Source of the DNA: JASGDC01 sp047605865 | Lineage (GTDB): Bacteria; Actinomycetota; Actinomycetes; Actinomycetales; Micrococcaceae | Length of the DNA stretch: 56,687 nt | Assembly: GCA_047605865.1 (NCBI GenBank) | Contig: JASGFC010000011.1 | Coordinates: forward strand, 1 to 56,687 | Direction of reading: 5' to 3' | Part shown: positions 41,345 through 49,964 of the stretch, piece after piece | Layout of the letters: each line of letters opens with the position of its first letter | How positions within the stretch are numbered: position 1 is the stretch's first letter | The notes under the pieces: model-generated | Databases searched by the model: none | Told to the model about the DNA's origin: nothing | Seen by the model: only the letters and a program-made list of their open reading frames with translations | Position numbers and translations under genes: made by a program

Positions 41345-41370
41345 TTATACCTTGAAAATTATGGTGTTTA

Positions 41371-41724
41371 TTACCTCAGATTAAGTTCAAGCTGTGGACA
41401 ATCTTGCCATAATTTATCGAGTGCATAAAATTCGCGTTCTTCTTGATGTTGCACATGAACAATGATGTCTCCATAATCTAGTAACACCCATCTGCCCTCT
41501 GCCTTACCTTCTCTTCTGTGCGGTCTTTGGCCATACTCTAACATCGCTTTTTCAATTCCATCAACGATAGCGTTGACTTGACGCTCATTAGGAGCAGAAG
41601 CAATAACGAAGTAATCAGTAATAGCAAGACGTTCAGAAACTTCAAAAGCTACAACGTTTTCAGCAAGTTTATCAACAGCAGCTTGAGCAATGAGCTCAAC
41701 AGCTTTCTGGGTTTCAAGAACCAT
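41371..41724 (-). CDS. rsfS: Ribosome silencing factor RsfS
   Basis: A 117-residue RsfS/Iojap family protein that binds ribosomal protein L14 and blocks subunit joining when nutrients are short. Motifs: VFEVSERLAITDYFVIASAPNERQ (the ISDYFV-type site) and GRWVLLDYGDIIVHVQ near the C-terminus. It directly follows the 277-residue linker protein, and nadD is one gene upstream, as in most actinobacteria. Confidence 0.94.
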   Translation of the reverse strand: MVLETQKAVELIAQAAVDKLAENVVAFEVSERLAITDYFVIASAPNERQVNAIVDGIEKAMLEYGQRPHRREGKAEGRWVLLDYGDIIVHVQHQEEREFYALDKLWQDCPQLELNLR

Positions 41725-42558
41725 TTACAAACTCTTCAAGAAAGCAACAAGACCTAAAATAAAAGCGATTGCACCAATTCCTAGTGCTAGATAGCTAGTA
41801 GCTCGCGTTGTTGTATTGTAGTTGGTTTCTGTAGCTAAGTTATCTCTGCGTAATTCTGCTCTTCGCTGAGATTCAATCTGATGGTTATTAACCTTTTGAA
41901 GTGTTTTCTCTAAATGCTTAGTGTCAATGATTTCAGCTGTGTTGACAACTTGTGGAGCTTTCTGTGCTGGGTTTCCGATAGCCTGAAAACCCTGAGCAGA
42001 AGCAGCACTAGTTTGATTAAAATTCTGAAGATTCTGAGTATTGACTGCTCTTTGTGTAGTCACTGGCATAGGTGTATGCGTAGTTACTGGTGCAGTTGCA
42101 AGTTGAGGTTGTTCTTCTGTAGAAATCTGAGACTGTGGTTTCTCGTAGCTCTTAGAATACGGGTTATGTGCAAGTACTTTTTGCAATGGTTGAGCTTCTA
42201 CTTTCTGCGATATCGCAGTTGCATTTGCACCAGTTGTTTGAGGTGTATTAACGGCAGTGTTAATACGACGAGAAACTTGAGGTAATGGTTGTGCTGGAAC
42301 TACTGGTGGTTTTTGAGGAGACTTTAGCGCCTGTTGCATGCCAGAACGTGGCAAATTTCCGGTTGCTGGATCCACCGCTATCTGCTGGCGTACTTTCTTA
42401 CGACTTTGTGCTGTAGTTGGCATTTGTTCTGTTGGCAATGAAGCAGGTGGAGTAATAACATCTTGCGGTGTTAGAGTTTCAGCTACCGTATTTGACGATA
42501 GTGTCCCCTTCATTTTCTTCAGTTCAGCACGAGTCATAGGCTGTTTATTATCGTTCAT
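41725..42558 (-). CDS. Single-pass protein with long Pro/Gln/Thr-rich region
   Basis: A 277-residue protein, mostly low-complexity and rich in Pro, Gln, Thr and Ala. The N-terminus reads KQPMTRAELKKMKG; a basic patch near 215-240 (ESQRRAELRRDNLATETNY) precedes a C-terminal membrane segment (about 254-275, ALGIGAIAFILGLVAFL). It appears tail-anchored with its disordered part inside the cell. The ATG overlaps the nadD stop by one base and its stop directly precedes rsfS, so it is fully embedded in the nadD-rsfS unit. I recognise no family. Similar spacer proteins occur at this site in relatives, but function is unknown. Confidence 0.6.
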   Translation of the reverse strand: MNDNKQPMTRAELKKMKGTLSSNTVAETLTPQDVITPPASLPTEQMPTTAQSRKKVRQQIAVDPATGNLPRSGMQQALKSPQKPPVVPAQPLPQVSRRINTAVNTPQTTGANATAISQKVEAQPLQKVLAHNPYSKSYEKPQSQISTEEQPQLATAPVTTHTPMPVTTQRAVNTQNLQNFNQTSAASAQGFQAIGNPAQKAPQVVNTAEIIDTKHLEKTLQKVNNHQIESQRRAELRRDNLATETNYNTTTRATSYLALGIGAIAFILGLVAFLKSL

Positions 42559-43160
42559 TATTCCTCACTTCCGTACAGGTGGTACTTCTGGATATATTGC
42601 ACAACCCCATCTGGTACTAGATACCATACTGGGATGCCCTCTTCTACTCTCCTGCGACAATCTGTAGAACTAATAGCAAGGGCAGGGATTTCAATATAGC
42701 TGACACTTGTGTTTTCCATATCTGGAAGCTCATAGCCAGGCCTGGTAACACCAACGAAATGGGCTAAGTCCCACATTTTGTCGACATTCTTCCATGACAT
42801 AATATTTGCCATAGCATCAGCACCAGTGATGAAGACCAGATCAGTATCGGGGTGTTGTTCTTTAAGATCTTTGAGCGTGTCAAAGGTATAGGTTGGGCCA
42901 TCACGATCAACATCTACTCTACTTGTGGTGAATCGTGGATTTGATGCTGTAGCGATGACAGTCATTAAGTAGCGATGTTCTGCAGCAGTAACTTCTTTTC
43001 CTGCTTTTTGCCAGGGTTGACCCGTTGGAACAAAAACTACTTCTTCAAGATTGTATCGTGTAGCAACTTCACTAGCTGCTACCAAGTGGCCATGATGAAT
43101 AGGGTCAAAGGTTCCGCCCATGACCCCGAGTCTAGTTTTTTTCTTAGTGGCTTGCGTCAT
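42558..43160 (-). CDS. nadD: Nicotinate-mononucleotide adenylyltransferase
   Basis: A 200-residue enzyme that joins nicotinate mononucleotide with ATP in NAD synthesis. The nucleotidyl-transferase motif GGTFDPIHHGH (His22, His25) and the C-terminal ISSTDCRR are conserved, as is the KNVDKMWDLAHFVGV segment. Length is normal. Start overlaps the upstream small gene by 17 bases. Confidence 0.94.
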   Translation of the reverse strand: MTQATKKKTRLGVMGGTFDPIHHGHLVAASEVATRYNLEEVVFVPTGQPWQKAGKEVTAAEHRYLMTVIATASNPRFTTSRVDVDRDGPTYTFDTLKDLKEQHPDTDLVFITGADAMANIMSWKNVDKMWDLAHFVGVTRPGYELPDMENTSVSYIEIPALAISSTDCRRRVEEGIPVWYLVPDGVVQYIQKYHLYGSEE

Positions 43161-43350
43161 TCTTTACGAGGGAACTAATGGCATCGTTTTCCTCTGGTTC
43201 AGGATCGCCATGCTTATTGTAGACATTTGTGTAAGAAAGAGTGATAAGACACAAAGTCATAAGAGTTGTAAACATAGTAGCGCCGACTGCCCAATGTGGC
43301 AATCCAGCTTCCTGTGCAGTGTCTGCAAGAGCCAGTGTAAATATCGACAT
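43144..43350 (-). CDS. Small single-pass membrane protein
   Basis: A 68-residue protein with one membrane segment (about 19-43, PHWAVGATMFTTLMTLCLITL) and an acidic C-terminal tail (DPEPEENDAIS). AAAGG precedes the ATG. Small proteins of this kind stand between obg and nadD in many actinobacteria, but no function is known. It overlaps nadD by 17 bases, supporting that it is a real coupled gene. Confidence 0.65.
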   Translation of the reverse strand: MSIFTLALADTAQEAGLPHWAVGATMFTTLMTLCLITLSYTNVYNKHGDPEPEENDAISSLVKNDASH

Positions 43351-43410
43351 GAGTGGCCTTTCAAATTTTATAGTTATGTTTAAATTCTAATACATGCTGG
43401 AACATAATGG

Positions 43411-44940
43411 CTATTCATCATGCCACAAACCTGAATCTCGTTCTTTTAATAATTCTTCACGAGCAAGAGCTTTAGCGTCCATTCTATCGTGAAATTCTTC
43501 ACGTTTAGCAGCTCGTGTTGGCCGTGATCCTAGATCTTCTAGACGAATATCAGTACCACGAGGAGCAGCTCCTAGTAGTTCTGCTCCACCAACCATAGTT
43601 GGCTCCCAATTGAAAATAACAGAATCATCATTTGGCCCGATGGCAACAGTTGCACCTGGGGTGGCTCCTTGGACAAAGAGTTCTTCTTCAACTCCAAGTT
43701 TATTTAAGCGATCTGCTAAGTATCCTACTGCTTCATCATTGCTAAAATCAGTTTGATGCACCCAACGTTCCGGTTTATCGCCTGTAACTCTAAATAATTT
43801 CCCATCAGGATGGTTTTCAATTTTAATTTTAAAACCTTTATCGTTAACTGCTTTTGGAGTAATGATAATTCTAGCTTTTGGCTTTTCATCGACTGCTTGT
43901 TGTTTTTTTCTCGCTTCAGTGACAAGTTCAGCCATGGCATAACTGAACTCCTTGAGACCTTGACGAGTTATTGCTGAAACTTCAAATACACGATAGCCTT
44001 TTTCTTCAAGGTCAGGGCGAACAAAGTTAGCCATCTCTTTACCATCTGGCATATCAATTTTGTTCAGAGCAACAAGCTGAGGGCGTTTATGAAGTGGAAT
44101 TAATTCCTCGCCTGCTAACGTTTCATCGAGGTTATAAGAAGCTAATTCGGATTCAATGATTTTCAAATCATTGAAAGGATCACGATCAGTCTCCAAAGTT
44201 GCACAGTCAAGAACATGTACTAAGGCTGCACAACGCTCAACATGACGCAAAAATTGCAAACCAAGTCCTTTTCCTTCACTAGCTCCCTCAATAAGACCTG
44301 GAACATCAGCAACAGTAAAACGAACATCTCCTGCTTGTACCACACCAAGATTAGGGGTCAAGGTGGTAAAAGGGTAATCTGCAATCTTTGGTTTTGCTGC
44401 CGAAAGAGCAGCAATTAAACTTGATTTTCCTGCAGATGGAAATCCTACCAGAGCAATATCAGCAACTGTTTTAAGTTCTAAGGTGATATCTCGAACTTCT
44501 CCATCCGTACCCAAGAGAGCAAAACCAGGAGCCTTACGTTTATTAGTTGCAAGTGCAGCATTTCCTAGTCCGCCAACACCACCTTTAGCAGCAATGAATT
44601 CCATGCCATCTGTCACTAAATCTGCAAGAACATTGCCTTTATGATCTTTAACAACGGTACCCAAAGGAACTTCCAACTCAACACTAGTACCATGAGCACC
44701 ATTTTTAAAATCACCTTTGCCGATACCTCCATTAGTACCTTTGCGATGTGGTGAATGATGGTAGCTTAATAGTGTTTGTGATTGTGAATCTGCGCGGAGA
44801 ATAACATCTCCGCCGTTGCCGCCGTTACCACCATCAGGGCCACCTAAGGGTTTAAACTTTTCGCGTTTAACAGAAACACAGCCATTTCCGCCATTTCCTC
44901 CAACAACATGGAGCACTACTTTGTCTACGAAATTTGTCAT
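43411..44940 (-). CDS. obg: GTPase Obg/CgtA
   Basis: A 509-residue ribosome-assembly GTPase. The Gly-rich Obg fold covers residues 1-160 (GGNGGNGC; PLGGPDGGNGGNGG), then the G domain with VGFPSAGKSSLI (166-177), DVPGLIEGASEGKGLG and NKID. The C-terminal OCT domain (KIENHPDGKLFRVTGDK; HQTDFSNDEAVGYLADRL) is of the longer actinobacterial kind, plus an acidic-basic tail. AAGGA precedes the ATG. It follows rpmA after a terminator, so part of its expression may depend on read-through. Confidence 0.95.
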   Translation of the reverse strand: MTNFVDKVVLHVVGGNGGNGCVSVKREKFKPLGGPDGGNGGNGGDVILRADSQSQTLLSYHHSPHRKGTNGGIGKGDFKNGAHGTSVELEVPLGTVVKDHKGNVLADLVTDGMEFIAAKGGVGGLGNAALATNKRKAPGFALLGTDGEVRDITLELKTVADIALVGFPSAGKSSLIAALSAAKPKIADYPFTTLTPNLGVVQAGDVRFTVADVPGLIEGASEGKGLGLQFLRHVERCAALVHVLDCATLETDRDPFNDLKIIESELASYNLDETLAGEELIPLHKRPQLVALNKIDMPDGKEMANFVRPDLEEKGYRVFEVSAITRQGLKEFSYAMAELVTEARKKQQAVDEKPKARIIITPKAVNDKGFKIKIENHPDGKLFRVTGDKPERWVHQTDFSNDEAVGYLADRLNKLGVEEELFVQGATPGATVAIGPNDDSVIFNWEPTMVGGAELLGAAPRGTDIRLEDLGSRPTRAAKREEFHDRMDAKALAREELLKERDSGLWHDE

Positions 44941-44961
44941 GTATAGTCCTTAAATACTAAA

Positions 44962-44989
44962 ACAGGACAAGCGATATAGCTTGTCCCGT
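44962..44989 (-). terminator. Partial terminator between rpmA and obg
   Basis: On the minus strand ACGGGACAAGC pairs with GCTTGTCCTGT (11 pairs, one G-U) around TATATC and is followed by TTTTAG. It lies after rpmA and 22 bases before obg, so it can lower transcription from the ribosomal genes into obg. Confidence 0.7.
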
Positions 44990-45007
44990 CTTGAATAAAA
45001 TAAGTAA

Positions 45008-45262
45008 TTAATCAGTTGCAACTACGTTGACAACCTTACGACCACGGTGAGTACCAAATTCAACTTCACCAGCAGCAAGAGAAAATAGAGTGTCATCTCC
45101 GCCGCGGCCAACGTTAGCTCCTGGGTGGAATTTAGTACCACGTTGACGAATCAAGATTTCTCCAGCTTTGACAACTTGTCCACCATAACGTTTAACACCT
45201 AAATATTGAGGGTTAGAATCACGGCCGTTGCGAGTAGAACTCACACCTTTCTTACTTGACAT
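45008..45262 (-). CDS. rpmA: 50S ribosomal protein L27
   Basis: An 84-residue L27, beginning MSSKKGVSSTRNGRDSNPQYLG with no cleavable N-terminal extension, unlike many Firmicutes. IRQRGTKFHPGANVGRGGDD is the family signature. AGAAGGAAAG precedes the ATG. It is cotranscribed with rplU, 35 bases upstream. Confidence 0.96.
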   Translation of the reverse strand: MSSKKGVSSTRNGRDSNPQYLGVKRYGGQVVKAGEILIRQRGTKFHPGANVGRGGDDTLFSLAAGEVEFGTHRGRKVVNVVATD

Positions 45263-45297
45263 TGTTTCTTTCCTTCTTTTGAAAAACTTTTATGCAA

Positions 45298-45606
45298 TTA
45301 GCCAATTGCCGTTACTTTAACACGGCTAAGTTCTTGGCGGTGTCCTTGACGTTTCTTGTAACCAGTTTTGTTTTTATATTTCTGAATTACGATTTTTGGA
45401 CCACGAAGGTCTTCCATAATTTCAGCAGTTACTTTTACGCCTTCTAATGCGCTTGCGTCAGAAGTCACAGTGCTTCCATTAACAAGAAGAACAGCAGGAA
45501 GCTCAATAGTGCTACCTTGACCACCAGAAACTCGGTTCATAGTAATGACGTCACCAACAGAAACTTTTTCCTGACGGCCGCCGGCGCGTACAATCGCGTA
45601 TGTCAC
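45298..45606 (-). CDS. rplU: 50S ribosomal protein L21
   Basis: A 102-residue L21 from a GTG at 45606 (read MTYAIVRAGGRQEKVSVGD). This start agrees with the family beginning MxYAIV and leaves a GTGAG ribosome site 7 bases upstream; a GTG at 45618 would add MRFT. The C-terminal KNKTGYKKRQGHRQELSRVKVTAI is typical. Usual partner of rpmA. Confidence 0.94.
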   Translation of the reverse strand: MTYAIVRAGGRQEKVSVGDVITMNRVSGGQGSTIELPAVLLVNGSTVTSDASALEGVKVTAEIMEDLRGPKIVIQKYKNKTGYKKRQGHRQELSRVKVTAIG

Positions 45607-45689
45607 AGTGAATCTCACTTCTCTAGTCTTTTTGGATTACTTGTCAATGTTACCTGATTAAACTCTAATTCTCAACGTGGCTTACCGTT

Positions 45690-47795
45690 TTATGAATCAA
45701 TTCCAAAAATGACAACCTCATCGTCTTCATGAACAACTTTTGTCACAGGTGGTTCTTGTTTTATTTCTTTCTTCTTCTTTGGTTTTTGAGCTTTAGTCTT
45801 GCGGGCTTTCGTTTTTTTCTGAACCTCATTTTGCTGCTCTTCTACACTCTTAGCTTTGCTCTCGATGGCCTTTTCAATATCAGTGAGCTCTACTGAGCTG
45901 CTTGATTCTTGAGCATTTTGAGCTTGTTGCTGCGCATATTTACTCTTCTGAGGGTTTTCTTTACGCTTATGTTTTTTCTCAAGTTTCTTAGAGAAGTTTT
46001 TGCGTGTTTCGTAGAAGCTACTCTCATTTCTACGATATTCAACTGGCTCAGGATAAATAATGTGTCCAGTTCCAGCACAATGAGCACAAGGTTGACTGAA
46101 AATTTCAAGTAAACCAGTCCCCATTCGTTTACGCGTCATCTGAACCAGACCCAGTGAAGTCACTTCAGAAATTTGATGCTTTGCACGATCGCGTGTCATA
46201 CATTCAATGAGTCTACGCAAGACAAGATTCCTGTTACTTTCTAACACCATATCGATGAAGTCAATAACAATAATTCCACCAACGTCACGCAAGCGTAATT
46301 GTCGCACGATTTCTTCTGCTGCTTCAAGGTTATTTTTGGTTACTGTTTCTTCTAGGTTTCCACCAGAACCAGTGAATTTACCTGTGTTAACATCAATGAC
46401 CGTCATTGCTTCAGTTCTATCAATCTCTAAAGAACCACCAGATGGTAAAAATACTTTAGAATCTAAGGCTTTGTTAATCTGTTCACTTAAACGCATTGCC
46501 GCAAAAATATCTTCATCCTGATCCCACTTGGATAATCGTGGCATAAGATCTGCTGCAACATACATCACATATGCTTCAATATCGTCCCATGCGCCTTCAC
46601 CAGAAACAATGAGACTATTAAAATCTGAATTGAAAACATCTCTGATGACTTTAATACTCAAATTTGGTTCTGCATATAAAAGTTCTGGAGCTAAGGTTGA
46701 TTTTTTCTGCGATTTCTCTTTGATTTGTTCCCATTGATTTTTCAAACGGTTAATATCATGAATCAATTCCTCTTCGCTAACGCCTTCAGCAGCTGTGCGA
46801 ACAATAACACCTGCAGAATCAGGAAGGTTTTCTTTTAATATTCGCTTCAAACGCGCGCGCTCTTCATCTGGAAGTTTACGAGAAATTCCTGTCATAGAAC
46901 CTTTAGGAATATAAACAAGATAACGTCCAGGCAAAGAAACCAAGCTGGTAAGTCTTGCACCTTTATGGTTGATAGGATCTTTAGAAACTTGAACTAGAAC
47001 AGAATCTCCTGGTTTGAGAGCAGCTTCAATTTTTTTATTTTTGCCTTCAACACCAGCTTCAGACCAATCGATTTCTCCTGCATAAAGCACTGCATTACGG
47101 CCACGGCCAATATCAACAAAAGCTGCCTCCATACTAGGAAGAACGTTTTGTACTTTACCAAGATAAATATTTCCGATGAGGGAATCTTGCTGCGTATGTG
47201 AGACAAAGTGCTCAACGAGGATATCGTCTTCAACGATACCTATTTGAATACGATCATCTTTTTGGCGAACCACCATTTTGCGATCAACGTTCTCTTTGCG
47301 AGCCTTAATTTCTTGTTGAATAAACTCACTATTTGCTCGCCCTTGCTCACGCACATCACGACGGCGTTGCCTTTTAGCCTCAACGCGTGTAGATCCTGTA
47401 ACACTAGCTACATCTGTGCTGTTAAGGTTTTTTCTAGCAGTTCGCACTTTAACAACTGTTGACTCATCACCATCGTCGCTGACTAATTCCATATCAGAGT
47501 TGCCTTTACGGCGTTTACGCTTTTTCTTTGTTTGTGCAGGTTCATCTTTGATTTCAGAATCATGTTCTAAATCAGGGAGATTTTGAACTGCTTCGGAGCT
47601 AATTTGGATTTTTTCACGTTGTGGTTCTGTTTTTGTTTTTCCTCTTTTACCACGTCCACCACGTTTCTTTTCACGTTCTTTCGCTTGTTGCTCATCAGGG
47701 AGTTCAACTGGTGCTGGCACTTCAAATTGCGATAAATCTGGTGCTTGGAAAAGGGGAACGGTTGGATTATTTTCCATTGGGTTTTCTTCAGACAT
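45690..47795 (-). CDS. rne: Ribonuclease E/G family endoribonuclease
   Basis: A 701-residue RNase E/G from the ATG at 47795 (MSEENPMENN), preceded by GGGAAAG; a longer TTG-started frame exists but has no ribosome site. Order: charged N-terminal extension (about 1-150), S1 domain (GNIYLGKVQNVLPSMEAAFVDIG), catalytic core with IDRTEAMTVIDVNTGKFTG and VIDFIDMV, and the zinc-link CAHCAGTGH, followed by a Lys-rich tail. Extensions on both sides of the core are usual in actinobacteria and probably bind RNA and partners. It cuts mRNA and rRNA precursors. It is upstream of rplU, as in relatives. Confidence 0.93.
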   Translation of the reverse strand: MSEENPMENNPTVPLFQAPDLSQFEVPAPVELPDEQQAKEREKKRGGRGKRGKTKTEPQREKIQISSEAVQNLPDLEHDSEIKDEPAQTKKKRKRRKGNSDMELVSDDGDESTVVKVRTARKNLNSTDVASVTGSTRVEAKRQRRRDVREQGRANSEFIQQEIKARKENVDRKMVVRQKDDRIQIGIVEDDILVEHFVSHTQQDSLIGNIYLGKVQNVLPSMEAAFVDIGRGRNAVLYAGEIDWSEAGVEGKNKKIEAALKPGDSVLVQVSKDPINHKGARLTSLVSLPGRYLVYIPKGSMTGISRKLPDEERARLKRILKENLPDSAGVIVRTAAEGVSEEELIHDINRLKNQWEQIKEKSQKKSTLAPELLYAEPNLSIKVIRDVFNSDFNSLIVSGEGAWDDIEAYVMYVAADLMPRLSKWDQDEDIFAAMRLSEQINKALDSKVFLPSGGSLEIDRTEAMTVIDVNTGKFTGSGGNLEETVTKNNLEAAEEIVRQLRLRDVGGIIVIDFIDMVLESNRNLVLRRLIECMTRDRAKHQISEVTSLGLVQMTRKRMGTGLLEIFSQPCAHCAGTGHIIYPEPVEYRRNESSFYETRKNFSKKLEKKHKRKENPQKSKYAQQQAQNAQESSSSVELTDIEKAIESKAKSVEEQQNEVQKKTKARKTKAQKPKKKKEIKQEPPVTKVVHEDDEVVIFGIDS

Positions 47796-47977
47796 GAAAA
47801 TTCTTTCCCAACAAGTACACTCTTGTTGCTTTGGTTGAATAAACAACCAGCTCATCTTATACAGGTGCAAGGTCGCGCATTCAGCGGCGGTACCTTAGTT
47901 ACGAAGTAAAAAGTAACTCTTTGATTCAGATCAGTGCAAATCTGGATACAACTTCTATTATGTCATAAACTTAAGTA

Positions 47978-48565
47978 ATGAGCAGTACACGCAAGCATAA
48001 CAATTCAGCTTATCCCTTCCTTTTAACGCTCCTATCAGCTATTGCATTTTGGGCTTCTTTTCAGCTTGTCTTAGAGCGTATACATCTTTATGAAAATCCA
48101 AATTACAAAGCTAGCTGTGATTTGAACCCATTTTTTTCTTGCACTTCTGTCATGGAAACTGCTCAGGCAAAACTTTTCGGTTTTCCCAACCCCATTCTTG
48201 GTATTATTGGTTTTGCTATTACTGGCACGATAGGCATGATGCTTCTAACTCGAATGAGAATAAATAAACTCTTTGCCTATGGACTCTTGCTCGGTACTCT
48301 TTTTGCTTTCGGGCTTAGTATCTTTTTTTGGTATGCTGTCATCTTCCAAATTCACCACTTCTGTTTATACTGCATGGTAGTGTGGGCCTGCACAATTCCC
48401 ATTTTTATTTTGACTATTTCTTATCTCAACGAGCAAGGTTTTTTGGGTTCAACTTCAGGAGCGCTTGCCAACTTTAAGAAGTGGAATTGGCCTGTGATTA
48501 TCCTGCTGTACTTAGTTATTTATGGTGGAATTTGGTTGGCATACCTGAAGCTATCTGCAGTTTAA
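47978..48565 (+). CDS. Vitamin K epoxide reductase (VKOR) family protein
   Basis: A 195-residue protein with four or five membrane segments. The loop cysteines are in ASCDLNPFFSCTSVMET (Cys47, Cys54), the conserved Ser and Gly segment is GFPNPILGIIGFA, and the catalytic CxxC is HFCLYCMVVW (Cys129, Cys132). VKOR passes electrons from DsbA-like proteins to menaquinone, so it would reoxidise the protein at 34873-35577; the qcr-ctaE chain then drains the quinone pool. It is monocistronic and ends 5 bases before a palindromic repeat. Confidence 0.92.
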   Translation: MSSTRKHNNSAYPFLLTLLSAIAFWASFQLVLERIHLYENPNYKASCDLNPFFSCTSVMETAQAKLFGFPNPILGIIGFAITGTIGMMLLTRMRINKLFAYGLLLGTLFAFGLSIFFWYAVIFQIHHFCLYCMVVWACTIPIFILTISYLNEQGFLGSTSGALANFKKWNWPVIILLYLVIYGGIWLAYLKLSAV

Positions 48566-48569
48566 CCTT

Positions 48570-48626
48570 TGTGTGCATTTATCGTGAATGTACATGTTTG
48601 AACGCACACATTCACGATAGACGCAC
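48570..48626. repeat. Palindromic intergenic repeat, copy 2
   Basis: Arms at 48573-48591 (GTGCATTTATCGTGAATGT) and 48608-48626 pair over 19 bases with two G-T type mismatches. The element fills the gap between the VKOR stop and the folC stop almost exactly. It aligns with the element at 13339-13398 with only transitions and small length changes. It may end transcription from both sides. Confidence 0.75.
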
Positions 48627-49964
48627 CTACTTGCGAGTTCCTAACAGAGTTTTTACTTCACCAATAAGCGTAATAGAACCACAAGCTACAACCGCACCAG
48701 AAAGTTCGCCATCTGCTTCTGCTGCTTCTACCGCCATTTCGATGGCAGTATCAAGTTTTGGCTGTGCGCTAACATTCCGTTCGTCAAAAACATCGTAGGC
48801 ATACTCTTCAAGTTCTTCTGTTGGGATAGCTCGTGGAGATTGAGATTCTGTGACAATAACTTCATCAAAAGTATCTTTAAGTTCTTCAAAAATACCGCGA
48901 GCATCTTTACCTTGCAAAACAGCAACAATGCCAATAATACGAGTGAAGTTAAAGGATTCTTTAAGCGTAGTTGCTAACGTTTTTGCACCAGCTGGGTTAT
49001 GTGCAGCATCTATCATGATAGTTGGCGCCGAGCGCAGCAGTTCAATTCTTCCTGGAGATGTTGCTTTTAAGAAACCTTCTTCAACAATATCTGTAGATAA
49101 CTGTTTTTGACCGCCACCTATAAAAGCTTCAACTGCCGCTAGTGCAACAGCAGCATTTTGTGCCTGATGTTCACCAAAAAGTGGCACCAATACGTGAGGA
49201 TAATCTCCAGCAAGACCTTTAAAGTCTAGGAGTTGACCACCTACTGCCAGTGTTCGAGAAGTTACACCGAACTGTACTCCTTCAAAAAAAGCTTGGGCGC
49301 CTTTTTCTTGGGAAGTATCAAGAAGAATCTGGGCGACATCACGGTCTTGAACAGCAGAAATAACAAAGGCATCTTCTTTAATAATCCCTGCCTTTTCTTC
49401 AGCAATTTCTTCAACGGTATCACCTAGCACTTCAGTATGGTCTAGATCAATGGGAGTGAAAACAGCAACATCTGGTTTCACAATGTTTGTTGCATCCCAC
49501 TTACCGCCAAGACCAACTTCCACGATGGCAACATCAACAGCATAATGAGCGAAAATAGCAAAGCCAAGAATTGTAATAGTTTCAAAGAAAGTAAGTATAT
49601 TTTCACCTTCAGCTTTTAACTGTTCATCTACCATCTGTAGATAAGGTTTAATATCTTCGTAAACTTCACAAAAAGTTTCTTCATCAACAGCTTCACCGTC
49701 AATGCTGATTCTTTCAGTAATACTTTCTAAATGTGGCGATGTATAACGTCCCGTCTTAAGATTGTGCTCTCGAATTAAACTTTCAATCATACGAGCAGTC
49801 GAAGTTTTACCATTAGTTCCGGTAATGTGGATGACTCTATAAGCATTTTGTGGATTTCCTAACAAGTCACAGGCTTGACGCAGAGGGTCTAAACGAGGCT
49901 CCATTTTATTTTCTGGCTGCCTAGCAAGTAGCTCTGCATATACGTTTTGAAGTTCTGGACTCAC
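48627..49964 (-). CDS. folC: Folylpolyglutamate/dihydrofolate synthase
   Basis: A 445-residue Mur-ligase-type enzyme that adds glutamate to folates. P-loop HITGTNGKTSTARMIESL (47-56 core), the VGLGGKWDATNIVKPD segment, DHTEVLG, and the C-terminal IDAAHNPAGAKTL are conserved. It starts with GTG directly after the ileS stop (TAAGTG), so translation is coupled to ileS. The ileS-folC pairing is common in actinobacteria. Confidence 0.95.
   Translation of the reverse strand: MSPELQNVYAELLARQPENKMEPRLDPLRQACDLLGNPQNAYRVIHITGTNGKTSTARMIESLIREHNLKTGRYTSPHLESITERISIDGEAVDEETFCEVYEDIKPYLQMVDEQLKAEGENILTFFETITILGFAIFAHYAVDVAIVEVGLGGKWDATNIVKPDVAVFTPIDLDHTEVLGDTVEEIAEEKAGIIKEDAFVISAVQDRDVAQILLDTSQEKGAQAFFEGVQFGVTSRTLAVGGQLLDFKGLAGDYPHVLVPLFGEHQAQNAAVALAAVEAFIGGGQKQLSTDIVEEGFLKATSPGRIELLRSAPTIMIDAAHNPAGAKTLATTLKESFNFTRIIGIVAVLQGKDARGIFEELKDTFDEVIVTESQSPRAIPTEELEEYAYDVFDERNVSAQPKLDTAIEMAVEAAEADGELSGAVVACGSITLIGEVKTLLGTRK

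Noticed and set aside
47796..47870. A longer RNase E/G from a TTG at 47870
   Set aside because: There is no ribosome site for it, while the ATG at 47795 has GGGAAAG; the added residues are not like the family.
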